A DNA stretch of 64,000 nt from JAHBVL01 sp963712055 (GCA_963712055.1 CAVQGN010000001.1:186001-250000); one strand, 5' to 3'. Counted from the first letter of the stretch, positions 1 through 8,766 are shown. Translations and numbers: made by a program. Notes: generated by a model from the sequence alone, not told the origin.

Positions 1-846
1 AATCTTTTTCCAGCCGAGATCGAAACGATCGTCGAGTACACCACCCGGATAGCCAAAGGGTTGAACGCGCGCGGAATGATCAACATCCAGTATGTGATTC
101 ATGCTGGTCGCATCTACGTCCTCGAAGTCAATCCGCGTTCCTCGCGGACCATCCCGTTCATCAGCAAGGTGACCGGTGTGCCGATGGTGCAACTGGCGAC
201 CAACATCATGCTTGGCAAGAGCCTCGCAGATCAGGGCTATTCAGGGGGTCTTTGGCCAAAGCAGCCACTCATCGCCGTCAAAGCGCCGGTTTTCTCAATG
301 TCGAAACTCCGTGGCGTGGAAGTCAACCTCGGCCCGGAGATGAAATCGACTGGCGAGGTCATGGGAATCGACCGTACCTTCGATCCCGCCTTTTTCAAAG
401 CCCTCGTTGGCGCTGGTCTGGCGCTACCAGCGCGGGGGTCAATCCTCGTTTCGGTCGCGGACGAGGACAAAGGCGAGTCCCTGGAGATGATTGGTAATCT
501 GGTTCGCCAGGGTATCAAGCTCTACGCCACCGAGGGAACTGCGGCGTTGATCGAACGGGCCGGAATGCCAGTCCAGATGGTCACGAAACGGATTGGTCGG
601 GGCAAACCCGATGTCCTCGATGTCATCTTCCAGGGGATCGTCGACGGCGTGATCAATACTCCGGGTCCAGCGGACAAAGAAATTCTCGATGGACTCGAAA
701 TCCGCCGTGCAGCTGTCGAACGCGGGATCCCGTGTATAACCTCGATCGACACGGCTCGAGCCCTGGTCTCAGCCATGGGGAACGCGTCCGAGGTCTATAG
801 CGTTCTCCCGATCGACCAATATCGGCAGGATTCACTAGGGTATTGA
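1..846 (+). CDS. carB: carbamoyl-phosphate synthase large subunit, C-terminal part
   Basis: This is the 3' end of carB; the reading frame is open from base 1, so the gene begins outside the window and about 281 residues are visible. CarB makes carbamoyl phosphate from glutamine-derived ammonia, bicarbonate and two ATP, for pyrimidine and arginine synthesis. Visible are the end of the second ATP-grasp domain (the conserved stretch VLEVNPRSSRTIPF) and, from about residue 135, the C-terminal methylglyoxal-synthase-like regulatory domain (KLYATEGTAALI, then VDGVINTPGP), where UMP or ornithine act in known enzymes. pyrE follows 45 bases downstream on the same strand, so this is probably the end of a pyrimidine operon. 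The family assignment is secure. Confidence 0.96.
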   Translation, partial: NLFPAEIETIVEYTTRIAKGLNARGMINIQYVIHAGRIYVLEVNPRSSRTIPFISKVTGVPMVQLATNIMLGKSLADQGYSGGLWPKQPLIAVKAPVFSMSKLRGVEVNLGPEMKSTGEVMGIDRTFDPAFFKALVGAGLALPARGSILVSVADEDKGESLEMIGNLVRQGIKLYATEGTAALIERAGMPVQMVTKRIGRGKPDVLDVIFQGIVDGVINTPGPADKEILDGLEIRRAAVERGIPCITSIDTARALVSAMGNASEVYSVLPIDQYRQDSLGY

Positions 847-891
847 TCGAATCGGACGATCAGAACGTTCGTCCACGTGTAAGGATCCGAC

Positions 892-1479
892 GTGACAGAT
901 TTCGACGTTATCGCCTTTCTGACGCAGAGTGGCGCGATCAAGGATGGACATTTCCTGCTCGCTTCCGGTCGGCATAGCGATCGCTACATCGAGAAATTCG
1001 ATATGCTCCGTCAACCGGCGGTGACAACACGTGTCCTCCAAGAGGCGAAGAGGCTAGTGGATCCGCTGCATCCTGACATCGTCGTCGGCCCGACGACGGG
1101 CGGTGTGATTCTGGCGTTCGATCTGGCCCGCCAACTAGGGGTTGATGCTGCATACGCCGAGCGTAAGGATGAAGGTGGAGATCAGCGCACATTCAAGCGA
1201 GGCACCACCTTTGCCCCGGGCGTAAATGTTGTTGTCATCGACGACATTCTTACTACTGGTGGTTCGATTCGCGAAACGCTGACTGCTCTCGAACCTCATC
1301 AAGTGCATGTGTCTGGGATCGTCGTGCTTGTCGATCGGAGTGGAGGCGCGGTGCAGTTTGGCGACATCCCGCTGATTCCGCTGGCTGAAATGGACGTCAC
1401 AACCTGGTCTTCAGCTGAATGCCCGCTCTGCCTGCAGGGTGAGCCGCTGGTCAAGCCTGGATCGACCAGCGTCGGTTAA
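892..1479 (+). CDS. pyrE: orotate phosphoribosyltransferase
   Basis: PyrE transfers a phosphoribosyl group from PRPP to orotate, giving OMP in de novo pyrimidine synthesis. The 195-residue protein carries the PRPP-binding signature VVVIDDILTTGGS near residue 118 and the N-terminal substrate stretch HFLLASGRHSDRY. The C-terminus ends in CPLCLQGEPLVKPGS, the extended tail seen in one large PyrE subgroup; the CxxC could bind metal but that is not shown. The start is GTG at 892, preceded by AAGGA at 881-885 with good spacing. It lies directly behind carB, consistent with a pyrimidine operon. The length is normal for the family. Confidence 0.95.
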   Translation: MTDFDVIAFLTQSGAIKDGHFLLASGRHSDRYIEKFDMLRQPAVTTRVLQEAKRLVDPLHPDIVVGPTTGGVILAFDLARQLGVDAAYAERKDEGGDQRTFKRGTTFAPGVNVVVIDDILTTGGSIRETLTALEPHQVHVSGIVVLVDRSGGAVQFGDIPLIPLAEMDVTTWSSAECPLCLQGEPLVKPGSTSVG

Positions 1480-1524
1480 TCGTGATCACTCGAGCTTGTC
1501 GTTGCAAGGGTCGGAAGAACGCCG

Positions 1525-1755
1525 CTAGTCGCGACCGTCGGCGTGAGCCATCCGAGTCCGGAGCTCTTCCTGGAGTAGAAGGAGATCTTCGAGACGCTGG
1601 TCGATCTGCGCGAGGATTTCCGGCCGTGGTCGCGCGACATACTCTTCCCGGAGTTCGATCAGGATTTGAGCCATCCGTCCGATCGCACGGACCGTGTGGA
1701 CGGGATCATCTTCTCTCGATGCAACCGAATAGCCGCTCACGTGGGTTCCTCTCAC
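1525..1755 (-). CDS. small hypothetical protein coupled to ligA
   Basis: A 76-residue protein that I do not recognise. It starts with GTG whose last bases overlap the ligA stop codon (GTGA overlap), an arrangement that normally means translational coupling, so it is probably a real gene at the end of the ligA transcript. The sequence is strongly helical and charged, with a leucine-rich segment (RLEDLLLLQEELRTRM) in the C-terminal half that could form a short coiled coil. No enzyme motif, signal peptide or membrane segment is visible. It converges on pyrE, whose stop codon is 45 bases away. A structural or accessory role beside the ligase is possible but unsupported. Confidence 0.6.
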   Translation of the reverse strand: MRGTHVSGYSVASREDDPVHTVRAIGRMAQILIELREEYVARPRPEILAQIDQRLEDLLLLQEELRTRMAHADGRD

Positions 1756-3797
1756 CGATCGATACTGGAAAGATCATACTCCCCAGCGAGAATCTGTGTT
1801 AGCTCCAGTTCACTGACGATGGGTACCTCCAGTTCTCGAGCTTTGTCTGCTTTGCTGCCAGCTTCTTCTCCGGCCACGACGAGATTGGTTTTTTTCGATA
1901 CCGATCCGGTCACGGTGGCGCCCATTCGCGTCAACGCTTCCTCGGCTTCTGAGCGGGTATAGGTTTCGAGTCGACCTGTCAGGACGATCTTCAATCCATC
2001 GAGCGGTTTCCCAGTGGCCTCGCCAGCGCTTTCATCACGCGTACGAACTCCGGCAGCCTCCAGTTTGGCGACAACCTGCAGATTGTGAGGTTCGGCGAAA
2101 AAATCTACCACGCTCTGCGCGAGGACCTCCCCAATGCCTGGGATCGCGCGGATCTCCTCGAGGTTTGCGGCACTCAACGTCTCGATCGAACCGAACTTGG
2201 TTGCCAGGAGTCGGGACGAACGATCGCCGATGTGGCGGATACCCAGTGCGTTGAGGAGGCGAGCCAGCGGCTGGTTCTTGGCGGCTTCGGTCGCAAGCCG
2301 GAGGTTCTCGGCGCTCTTTTCTCCGAGCCCTTCGAGTTTGGCGACTTCGGACCAATCGAGGGTGAAGAGGTCAGCGGCGTCATGGACCCAGCCGAGATCG
2401 ACAAACCGGTCGGTCAGTTTTTCGCCCATACCATCGATATCCATCGCACCCCGGGAGACGAAATGGTGGAGTTCCTCCCGAAGACGTGATGGACAGGCAC
2501 TGTTCGTGCAATAGCGAACCGCTTCGTCCTCATCCCGTTTGGCGGGCGATCCGCACACTGGGCAGAACGCTGGCATGTCAAACGGTTGCTCTGATCCATC
2601 CCGCTTCTCGATGATCGCTTTGACGACCTGCGGGATGACATCGCCCGCGCGCTGCACAACGACCGTATCGCCGATCCGCAAATCCTTGCGTTTGATTTCG
2701 TCTTCGTTGTGAAGGGTTGCACGCCGCACAGTGACACCGCCAACGTTGACTGGGGTCAGAACGGCGGTCGGATTGAGCGAACCAGTTCGGCCAACGCTGA
2801 TGATAATGTCCTCGAGAACGGTGGTTTTCTGGATGGCGGGAAATTTGTACGCCGTTGCCCAGCGTGGTTCTCGGGAGATGACCCCCATCTCCTCCTGAAG
2901 GCGAAGAGAGTTCACCTTGATCACGACTCCGTCGATATCGAAATCGAGCTGATCTCGCTTCAGTAACCATGACTGGCATTCGTCCCAGACCGTTTCGACA
3001 TCCGGTTCGACCCGCGCCTCGGGGGTCACGACAAAACCGAGTCCGGAAAGGAGTTCGAGCACGGCTGAGTGGGTCGCCGGCTTGACACCGCCCTGGATAT
3101 AACCGACGTCCCAGGCGAAAAAACTGAGCGGTCGTTTTGCGGTCGCTTCCGGATCGAGTTGTCGTAGGGATCCGGCCGATGAATTGCGGGGATTCATAAA
3201 CGGTTCGCCCCCTTCAGCCACAATCCGCTCGTTCAGCCGGTTGAAATCACTGCGAGACATGTAGACCTCTCCCCGAACCTCGATTTTCTCGGGAGTGGTC
3301 GCGGAGGTCGGTTCGAGGAGCCGCAAGGGGATCGAGCGGATCGTACGGAGGTTCGCAGTCACATCCTCACCGACGCTTCCATCGCCCCGAGTTGCTCCGT
3401 GGACCAGTCGACCTTTTTCGTAGGTGAGGGCGATGGCGAGACCATCGATTTTCGGCTCGGTGACGTATTCGAGGTTTTCCTGACCGGCTGAGCGTTCTGC
3501 CCGTTTCGACCAGGCCGCCAGTTCCTCCTCGCTGAAGACATTGCTGAGCGAGAGCATTGGCACCGGGTGGACGACCTTTGCAAATGCTGACTGGGGGAGC
3601 GTGCCAACTCGCTGTGTCGGCGAATCGGGGGCGATGAGATCAGGGTGCTCGGCTTCGAGATTACGGAGTTCCTGGAATGCTTCATCGAACTCTGCGTCGG
3701 TCACGGTGGGAGCATCGAGCACGAAGTATTCGTAGTTCCAGCGATCGATATTCCGGCGCAGCGCGCTGATTCTGGTCTCGACTGATTCGTCCGCCAC
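1752..3797 (-). CDS. ligA: NAD-dependent DNA ligase LigA
   Basis: LigA seals nicks in DNA using NAD+ as adenyl donor, in replication and repair. Domains in order: Ia and adenylation domain with the catalytic lysine in EPKIDGLAI (about residue 116 from the preferred start), OB fold, a four-cysteine zinc finger (CPVCG ... CTNSACPSR), helix-hairpin-helix repeats (GIRHIGDRSS, IPGIGEVLAQ) and a C-terminal BRCT domain (KIVLTGRLETYTR). The frame stays open to an ATG at 3881, but GTG at 3797 is preferred: it has a strong GGGAGGA six bases upstream, gives 681 residues (close to the family norm), puts the active lysine at the usual position, and an extended -10 box at 3863-3871 would place the transcript start downstream of 3881. 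A small coupled gene follows. Confidence 0.95.
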   Translation of the reverse strand: MADESVETRISALRRNIDRWNYEYFVLDAPTVTDAEFDEAFQELRNLEAEHPDLIAPDSPTQRVGTLPQSAFAKVVHPVPMLSLSNVFSEEELAAWSKRAERSAGQENLEYVTEPKIDGLAIALTYEKGRLVHGATRGDGSVGEDVTANLRTIRSIPLRLLEPTSATTPEKIEVRGEVYMSRSDFNRLNERIVAEGGEPFMNPRNSSAGSLRQLDPEATAKRPLSFFAWDVGYIQGGVKPATHSAVLELLSGLGFVVTPEARVEPDVETVWDECQSWLLKRDQLDFDIDGVVIKVNSLRLQEEMGVISREPRWATAYKFPAIQKTTVLEDIIISVGRTGSLNPTAVLTPVNVGGVTVRRATLHNEDEIKRKDLRIGDTVVVQRAGDVIPQVVKAIIEKRDGSEQPFDMPAFCPVCGSPAKRDEDEAVRYCTNSACPSRLREELHHFVSRGAMDIDGMGEKLTDRFVDLGWVHDAADLFTLDWSEVAKLEGLGEKSAENLRLATEAAKNQPLARLLNALGIRHIGDRSSRLLATKFGSIETLSAANLEEIRAIPGIGEVLAQSVVDFFAEPHNLQVVAKLEAAGVRTRDESAGEATGKPLDGLKIVLTGRLETYTRSEAEEALTRMGATVTGSVSKKTNLVVAGEEAGSKADKARELEVPIVSELELTQILAGEYDLSSIDR

Positions 3798-3862
3798 CTC
3801 GGTCCTCCCGGCGTCCTGGAGTATCATCGGCACGGGCATGTGTCCGTACGAGTCGAACATAG

Positions 3863-3871
3863 ATTCTACCA
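3863..3871 (-). promoter_or_regulatory. extended -10 promoter element of ligA
   Basis: On the minus strand this reads TGGTAGAAT, a TGn-extended -10 box. The predicted transcript start is near 3856, giving a leader of about 58 bases before the GTG at 3797. No good -35 hexamer is visible, which is normal for extended -10 promoters. It lies in the 110-bp gap between the divergent ligA and exonuclease/GIY-YIG genes. Confidence 0.5.
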
Positions 3872-3907
3872 CTGAGATCATCCACTGAACGCGTTGGAAA
3901 TCCGCTT

Positions 3908-6019
3908 GTGAAATCCCGCCATCGCCACCATCGCCTTGAACCAGAAATCGGCGCGCTCGTGACCGACGGCGAGTCGGAAGAGGCTTATCGCTTTCTTCTC
4001 GAACGCGCGACCGAGTTTGTGACGAGCCATCCCGATGGTGTTCAGGAAGATCTTCTGATCGGTCACATCTTCGGCAGTAGCCGGTCGCCAGGAACCTGGC
4101 GTCCTCTCTTTCTCGGCGTTATGGAGCATTCCACCACGCTTCGCAAGCGATTTGATGGACGCTGGGGGTTTGTGAAAGAACTCCCCGAAAAGGATGGCCC
4201 GTTGCTGGTTGATCGTTTTGTGGCGATCGACGTCGAGACAACTGGTCTCAAACCACCGGGACACCGGGTGATCGAAATCGGATTGGTCCGGTTTGTCGCT
4301 GGCGAACAGGACGCGGTTTTTGGGTCACTCTGCAACCCCGGTCAGCGAGTACCGGCCTTCATAACCAAACTGACTGGTATCCGCAACGAAGATGTTGAGG
4401 ATGCGCCTGAGTTTTCGCATATCGCTCCTGAGGTGATCGAGTTTATCGGCGACGATCTCCTGATCGGCCATAATGTTGGGTTCGACATACGTTTCATCAA
4501 CGCCGAACTTCATCGGGCGGGTCATCCTCGATTGATCAATGACACCCTCGACACGATGCTGGTGGCGAAAAGATTGATTCCGGGAATTCGCCGTCTTTCG
4601 CTCGACAAGGTCGCGACCGCTGTCGGTCTTTCCTCCCGTGATGTTCATCGCGCCGTGGGCGATGCCGATCTCACAGGCCGTGCCCTCGTGAACCTGAGCA
4701 AGGTGGCCTCTGACCAGGGCATGAGTTCTTTGAAGGAACTCCGTGGTGGTCTGCTTCGCAACGACCAGCCGAAAGATGGAGTGGGCCGTGCTGACGCGCT
4801 GATGGATCGAGCGATGCTGGCCGATATTCCCTCGTCGCCCGGCGTTTACGTGATGAGGGACGAAACGGGTCGGGTCATCTATGTCGGCAAGTCGAAGAAT
4901 CTGCGCGATCGCGTAAGATCGTATTTTTCACAGCCGCTTGGATACACCCGCAAGATGGACGGGTTGGCAGAAAGCGTGCGCTCGATCAGGTGCGAGGAAA
5001 CCGGAACAGAACTCGAGGCGCTCTTGCTCGAAGCCCAGCTGATTCGTCGCTACCAACCACGATTCAATCGTGCCTTGAGATCGCACGAGCAATATCCGTA
5101 TATCAAGGTCGATGTTGTCTCGGCTTGGCCACGCGTAACGATGTGCGCCAACCCAAAGGATGATGGAGCTCTCTATTTCGGACCCTACCGGAGCCGAAGC
5201 AGCGCCAAGAAAGCCGTCGAGCTCCTGACCGAACTCTATCCGCTCCGGACCTGCCCGCGATCGTTCCGCTCGGCGGCGAGCTATGGCAATCCCTGTATCC
5301 GGCACGATCTGCACAAGTGCCCTGGACCGTGCGTCGGAAAGGCTGATCGGGAAGCCTACCGGGAGATGGTTCACGAAATTGTGGACTTTCTTGAAGGCAA
5401 CGATCACACCTTGCTCGAACGCATTCACTCCTCGCTGGAAGTGGCTGCGGAGGCGCAGGAGTTCGAAACTGCACGCCGGCTACGCAACGCGATTCAAACG
5501 CTGGAAGGGATATCCGGCGAATGGCGCGGACTGCGCGGTCTGGCGAGCCGTGGTGATTTCGCTCTCGCACTGCCAGTGGCCCATGCTGGCCATTGCAAAG
5601 TGCTGCTGGTTGCGAATGGCCGAATCTGGTCGGAGGTGGCGATTGAGCGAGAGGAGATAAGTGCCCAGACCTTGAGGCGATTGGATCTCGCCTGGAACCG
5701 GCGCGAGATGGCCCGGATCGGACCGGTCGACCGCCACAACGTCGATGAGCACGCGATACTTTACCGCTGGATCGACCGGAATCCAGGTCATCCTGCAATT
5801 ATCCCGCTGGCAGGAGAACCTTCTCCGGACTGGCTGCAGGTCGCAAAGCAGGCCAGTGGTCTGACCTCCGAACTCTTCTCCGAGTGGCAACCCGAACCAG
5901 TCGATACCATCCCGTCAGACGAGGAGACTGCTAGCACCCAGATCATGAATCCGCTGCCGACACACCAATTCGCGGGAGAGCACGAGAACTCTGCGTTTGG
6001 AGTCGTAGAGTCAAGTTGA
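3908..6019 (+). CDS. DEDDh exonuclease / GIY-YIG nuclease fusion protein (DnaQ-UvrC-like)
   Basis: A 703-residue fusion. After about 100 residues resembling a winged-helix lead-in comes a DnaQ-type 3'-5' exonuclease with its DEDDh motifs: DVETTGL (DxE), GHNVGFDIRF (second Asp) and HRAVGDADLTGRA (His and last Asp). From about residue 295 follows a UvrC-like half: GIY-YIG nuclease (PGVYVMRDETGRVIYVGKSK), a four-cysteine cluster like that of UvrC (CPRSF ... CIRHDLHKCPGPCVG) and a UVR-like helical motif (EFETARRLRNAI). The RNase H-like second nuclease and the HhH tail of true UvrC are absent. Similar fusions are known in actinobacteria as DEDD exonuclease domain proteins with a presumed repair role. 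The start is GTG at 3908. It diverges from ligA and precedes a uracil-DNA glycosylase. Confidence 0.9.
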   Translation: MKSRHRHHRLEPEIGALVTDGESEEAYRFLLERATEFVTSHPDGVQEDLLIGHIFGSSRSPGTWRPLFLGVMEHSTTLRKRFDGRWGFVKELPEKDGPLLVDRFVAIDVETTGLKPPGHRVIEIGLVRFVAGEQDAVFGSLCNPGQRVPAFITKLTGIRNEDVEDAPEFSHIAPEVIEFIGDDLLIGHNVGFDIRFINAELHRAGHPRLINDTLDTMLVAKRLIPGIRRLSLDKVATAVGLSSRDVHRAVGDADLTGRALVNLSKVASDQGMSSLKELRGGLLRNDQPKDGVGRADALMDRAMLADIPSSPGVYVMRDETGRVIYVGKSKNLRDRVRSYFSQPLGYTRKMDGLAESVRSIRCEETGTELEALLLEAQLIRRYQPRFNRALRSHEQYPYIKVDVVSAWPRVTMCANPKDDGALYFGPYRSRSSAKKAVELLTELYPLRTCPRSFRSAASYGNPCIRHDLHKCPGPCVGKADREAYREMVHEIVDFLEGNDHTLLERIHSSLEVAAEAQEFETARRLRNAIQTLEGISGEWRGLRGLASRGDFALALPVAHAGHCKVLLVANGRIWSEVAIEREEISAQTLRRLDLAWNRREMARIGPVDRHNVDEHAILYRWIDRNPGHPAIIPLAGEPSPDWLQVAKQASGLTSELFSEWQPEPVDTIPSDEETASTQIMNPLPTHQFAGEHENSAFGVVESS

Positions 6020-6121
6020 ACCGCGCGAGGCGACAGCCGCCAATGCGGAGTTGGGTATACTCGGTTCGCTCTAGACGGTTTGCCGTCATCGAACCCAACT
6101 CGACGAACGGAGTCCCGCCCC

Positions 6122-6745
6122 GTGTCCATTCCTCTCGAACTGATTGCCGAAGAAATCCGTGTTTGCCCGGATTGCGAGCTCTCGCGTACGCGGACCCATG
6201 CTGTCCCCGGTTCGGGGTCGGCGACGGCCAGCGTGATGTTCATAGGAGAAGCACCTGGGTGGCATGAGGACCAGCAGGGTCTGCCGTTTATTGGCGCGGC
6301 TGGGAAATTCCTCGACGAATTGCTCGGCAAAGCCGGTCTCGACCGCTCCACGGTGTTCATCACCAACGTGGTCAAATGTCGCCCGCCTGGGAATCGCGAT
6401 CCGCTCCCCGATGAAATCATGGCTTGTAGTTCCTATCTCGATCGCCAAATTGCCGAGATCGATCCGGCCGTGGTCGTCACGCTCGGACGCTTTTCGATGG
6501 CCCGCTGGTTTCCCGGTGACCGAATCTCAAAGATTCACGGCGTCCCGAAGGAGGCGGATGGTCGCCTGATCGTGCCGATGTATCACCCGGCCGCGGCGTT
6601 GCATCAGGGAAGTCTGCGGGCGGTGATCGAAGAAGACTTCGTCAAACTTGGTTCGATCATCCGCAAAGCGCAGGTTGCACGCGCGGTGGATGGTCGGCCC
6701 CTCCCTGAACAAGAAACCCCGATGGAACAAGGTCGACTTTTCTAG
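6122..6745 (+). CDS. family 4 uracil-DNA glycosylase (4Fe-4S)
   Basis: Removes uracil from DNA as the first step of base excision repair. The 207-residue protein has the family 4 pattern: GEAPGWHEDQQGLPFIGAAG (uracil recognition and water activation), VPMYHPAAALHQ as second motif, and four cysteines placed for a 4Fe-4S cluster (CPDC at the N-terminus, one in VVKCRPPGNRDP, one in MACSSYL). The preferred start is GTG at 6122, which has ACGGAG nine bases upstream; the frame remains open to a TTG at 6080, but those residues are unlike the family. The short tail after about residue 185 is variable. It sits in a repair-rich block downstream of the exonuclease/GIY-YIG fusion and 42 bases before RNase J. 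Confidence 0.93.
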   Translation: MSIPLELIAEEIRVCPDCELSRTRTHAVPGSGSATASVMFIGEAPGWHEDQQGLPFIGAAGKFLDELLGKAGLDRSTVFITNVVKCRPPGNRDPLPDEIMACSSYLDRQIAEIDPAVVVTLGRFSMARWFPGDRISKIHGVPKEADGRLIVPMYHPAAALHQGSLRAVIEEDFVKLGSIIRKAQVARAVDGRPLPEQETPMEQGRLF

Positions 6746-6787
6746 AAAACTCGCCGTTTTGCCGTGACTTCACCAGGAGCCCGAACC

Positions 6788-8455
6788 ATGACTGAATCCG
6801 TCAAGATCATCTTTCTCGGCGGCGTCGGCGAGATTGGGCGCAACATGTTCGTCCTCCAGCATGGCCGTGATGCCCTGATCATGGACTGCGGTATCGGGTT
6901 TCCTGACGAGGACCAGCTCGGTATCGATCTGATCCTCCCCAACATCGACTACCTCCGCACAGCCGATCTGACGATCCATGGTTTCCTGATCACGCACGGT
7001 CATGAGGACCACATCGGTGCGTTGCCATATCTCTGGCCAGACATTCAAGCCCCCGTCTACGCCACCGGACTGACGATTGGGCTGATCCGGGCGAAACTCG
7101 AGGAGGTCAGCCTCCTCGGACAGGTCACGCTGAACGAGATTGATCCTGAAAGCGACGTGACGATCGAGCTCGGTCCTTTCACAGCGACTCCGTTCCGGAT
7201 CACCCACAGCATTCCCGACTGCGTCGGCTATGGCATCGAAACGCCCGCTGGTTTGATTGTGCACACGGGCGACTACAAACTCGATCCAACGCCGATCGAT
7301 GACAAACCGACGGATTTCGCTCGTCTCCTCGGCTTTGGCGACCGCGGCGTCCGCTTGCTGATCAGTGACTGTACTCATATCGAAGGCAAAGGGCTTACGC
7401 CTTCGGAACGGGTCGTCGGTGAAACATTTGACACGGTGTTTGGCATGGCGCCGGGTCGAATTATCGTCGCCACTTTTGCGTCCCAGATCGCCAGGATCCA
7501 GCAGGTGCTCGACACGGCTTTCCTGCACAATCGCAAGGTGGTTATTCTCGGTCGGAGCATGGTCCGAAACGCGGAGATCTCGCTTGAACTCGGCTATCTG
7601 ACGGATCCCGGCCATGTGTTGATCGCACCGCGCGACGCGTCTAACGTGCCGCCCGAGAAGCTCGTCTATCTGGTCACCGGCAGTCAGGGTGAACCGATGG
7701 CGGTGCTCAGCCGGATTGCCAATGGCGACTACGGTCCGATTTCGATTGGCCGAGGTGATACGGTCATCATTTCCGCAAGTCCGATTCCTGGTAATGAAAC
7801 GTCGGTTTACCGAATCATCAATCAGTTGTTCAAGGATGGCGCAGAGGTGGTTTATAGCGCACGAGCCCTCGTGCATGTCTCGGGTCACGGCAGCCAGGAT
7901 GAGATCGCCAAGATCGTCGAGGTGACCCGACCGCAGGAAACGTTGCCGTTCCATGGCGAGCCACGGATGATGGCGTTGTTTGTCGACCTGGTTGCGGAGC
8001 AGGGGATCGGTCCGGAGCGGGTCACGCTGGCCGAGGTTGGTGACGTGATCGAACTGACCCCTGACTCGATCGCGATCACGGGGAGTGTGCCTGCGCCGCC
8101 GGTTTACCTCGATGGGGGGTCGGTGGTTGGCGAAGGCGATGTCGTGATCCGCGACCGCCAAGCGCTGGCCGATGATGGGATCGTGATGATCGTTGTCGCA
8201 ATCGACCGGGAAACCGGCAAGGTCGTCGCCGGTCCGGAACTGGTGACCCGCGGGTTTGTCCACGTCGGTGGTTCTGGGGAACTGCTCGACGCCACCAAGG
8301 AGCGGTTGCGCGGCGTCCTTTCGAATCTCTCCCATGAGCAGTACTCACCCGAGCACAGTCCGTTGTCGCGGCAGTTGCGCAATACCACCCAGAAGTTTCT
8401 GGAAAAGGAAACCGGTCGCCGCCCGATGGTGCTGCCGGTGGTCATGCTGGTCTAG
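6788..8455 (+). CDS. rnj: ribonuclease J
   Basis: A metallo-beta-lactamase/beta-CASP ribonuclease, which in known cases degrades and matures mRNA and rRNA with 5'-exonuclease and endonuclease activity. The metal-binding motif HGHEDHIGA lies near residue 70, further ligands in FRITHSIPD and IVHTGDYKLD, the beta-CASP region follows (IIVATFASQIARIQ), and the C-terminal domain contains VHVSGHGSQDEI. At 555 residues from ATG 6788 the length is standard. This ATG is preferred to the in-frame GTG at 6764 because AGGAG lies eight bases upstream. It is the last gene of the block that starts with the exonuclease fusion. Confidence 0.95.
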   Translation: MTESVKIIFLGGVGEIGRNMFVLQHGRDALIMDCGIGFPDEDQLGIDLILPNIDYLRTADLTIHGFLITHGHEDHIGALPYLWPDIQAPVYATGLTIGLIRAKLEEVSLLGQVTLNEIDPESDVTIELGPFTATPFRITHSIPDCVGYGIETPAGLIVHTGDYKLDPTPIDDKPTDFARLLGFGDRGVRLLISDCTHIEGKGLTPSERVVGETFDTVFGMAPGRIIVATFASQIARIQQVLDTAFLHNRKVVILGRSMVRNAEISLELGYLTDPGHVLIAPRDASNVPPEKLVYLVTGSQGEPMAVLSRIANGDYGPISIGRGDTVIISASPIPGNETSVYRIINQLFKDGAEVVYSARALVHVSGHGSQDEIAKIVEVTRPQETLPFHGEPRMMALFVDLVAEQGIGPERVTLAEVGDVIELTPDSIAITGSVPAPPVYLDGGSVVGEGDVVIRDRQALADDGIVMIVVAIDRETGKVVAGPELVTRGFVHVGGSGELLDATKERLRGVLSNLSHEQYSPEHSPLSRQLRNTTQKFLEKETGRRPMVLPVVMLV

Positions 8456-8466
8456 TCTGCGTAGCC

Positions 8467-8498
8467 ATAAAACCAGCTTTCTGGTAAAATGGTTTTAT
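8467..8498 (+). promoter_or_regulatory. palindromic operator and leaderless promoter of vapBC
   Basis: ATAAAACCA at 8467-8475 and TGGTTTTAT at 8490-8498 form a perfect 9-bp inverted repeat; inside it CCAG/CTGG (8473-8476 and 8481-8484) forms a second, smaller one. TGGTAAAAT at 8482-8490 is an extended -10 box. Six bases separate it from the ATG at 8497, so transcription would begin at or beside the start codon and no Shine-Dalgarno is present. Antitoxin autorepression through this palindrome is the likely control, as known for VapBC systems. Confidence 0.65.
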
Positions 8499-8766
8499 GA
8501 AAACGACGGTTGAACTTCCAGACGATCTGATGCGCGCGGTGAAAATGCGTGCGATCGAAGAAGACCGCAAGCTCAAGGACGTGATGGCCGAACTGCTGAG
8601 GCAGGGGCTTGAGAAGCGATCTTCCAAAGCGCCTGACAGCCGATTTCGAGTTAAGCTGCCGTTGATCTTCACCAGTCATCCCGCCGATCCCGGCGAAGAG
8701 ATTACGCCAGAGCGAATCCACGAGATCTTGCTTGAGCAGGATGTGGACCGTGCACTTGGTCGATAG
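8497..8766 (+). CDS. vapB: VapB-type antitoxin
   Basis: An 89-residue protein beginning MKTTVELPDDLMRAVKMRAI, the ribbon-helix-helix start typical of VapB antitoxins: one beta strand for DNA contact followed by two helices up to about residue 40. The C-terminal half is less conserved and would bind and neutralise the toxin. The gene overlaps the downstream PIN-domain gene, the usual antitoxin-first order. The start codon lies inside a palindrome, so the protein probably represses its own transcription. Type II assignment rests on family resemblance and context; activity is not shown by the sequence. Confidence 0.82.
   Translation: MKTTVELPDDLMRAVKMRAIEEDRKLKDVMAELLRQGLEKRSSKAPDSRFRVKLPLIFTSHPADPGEEITPERIHEILLEQDVDRALGR

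Noticed and set aside
3797..3881. N-terminal extension of LigA from ATG 3881
   Set aside because: The extension has no similarity to LigA, the GTG at 3797 has a far better ribosome-binding site, and the predicted transcript start lies downstream of 3881.
6016..6061. Promoter for the uracil-DNA glycosylase gene (TTGAAC ... TATACT)
   Set aside because: The two boxes are 34 bp apart, far from the normal 16-18 bp, and no extended -10 is present.
6770..8335. A 521-codon open frame antisense to RNase J
   Set aside because: It mirrors the rnj codon pattern, has low-complexity His/Arg/Asp-rich sequence, no family resemblance and no start signals.
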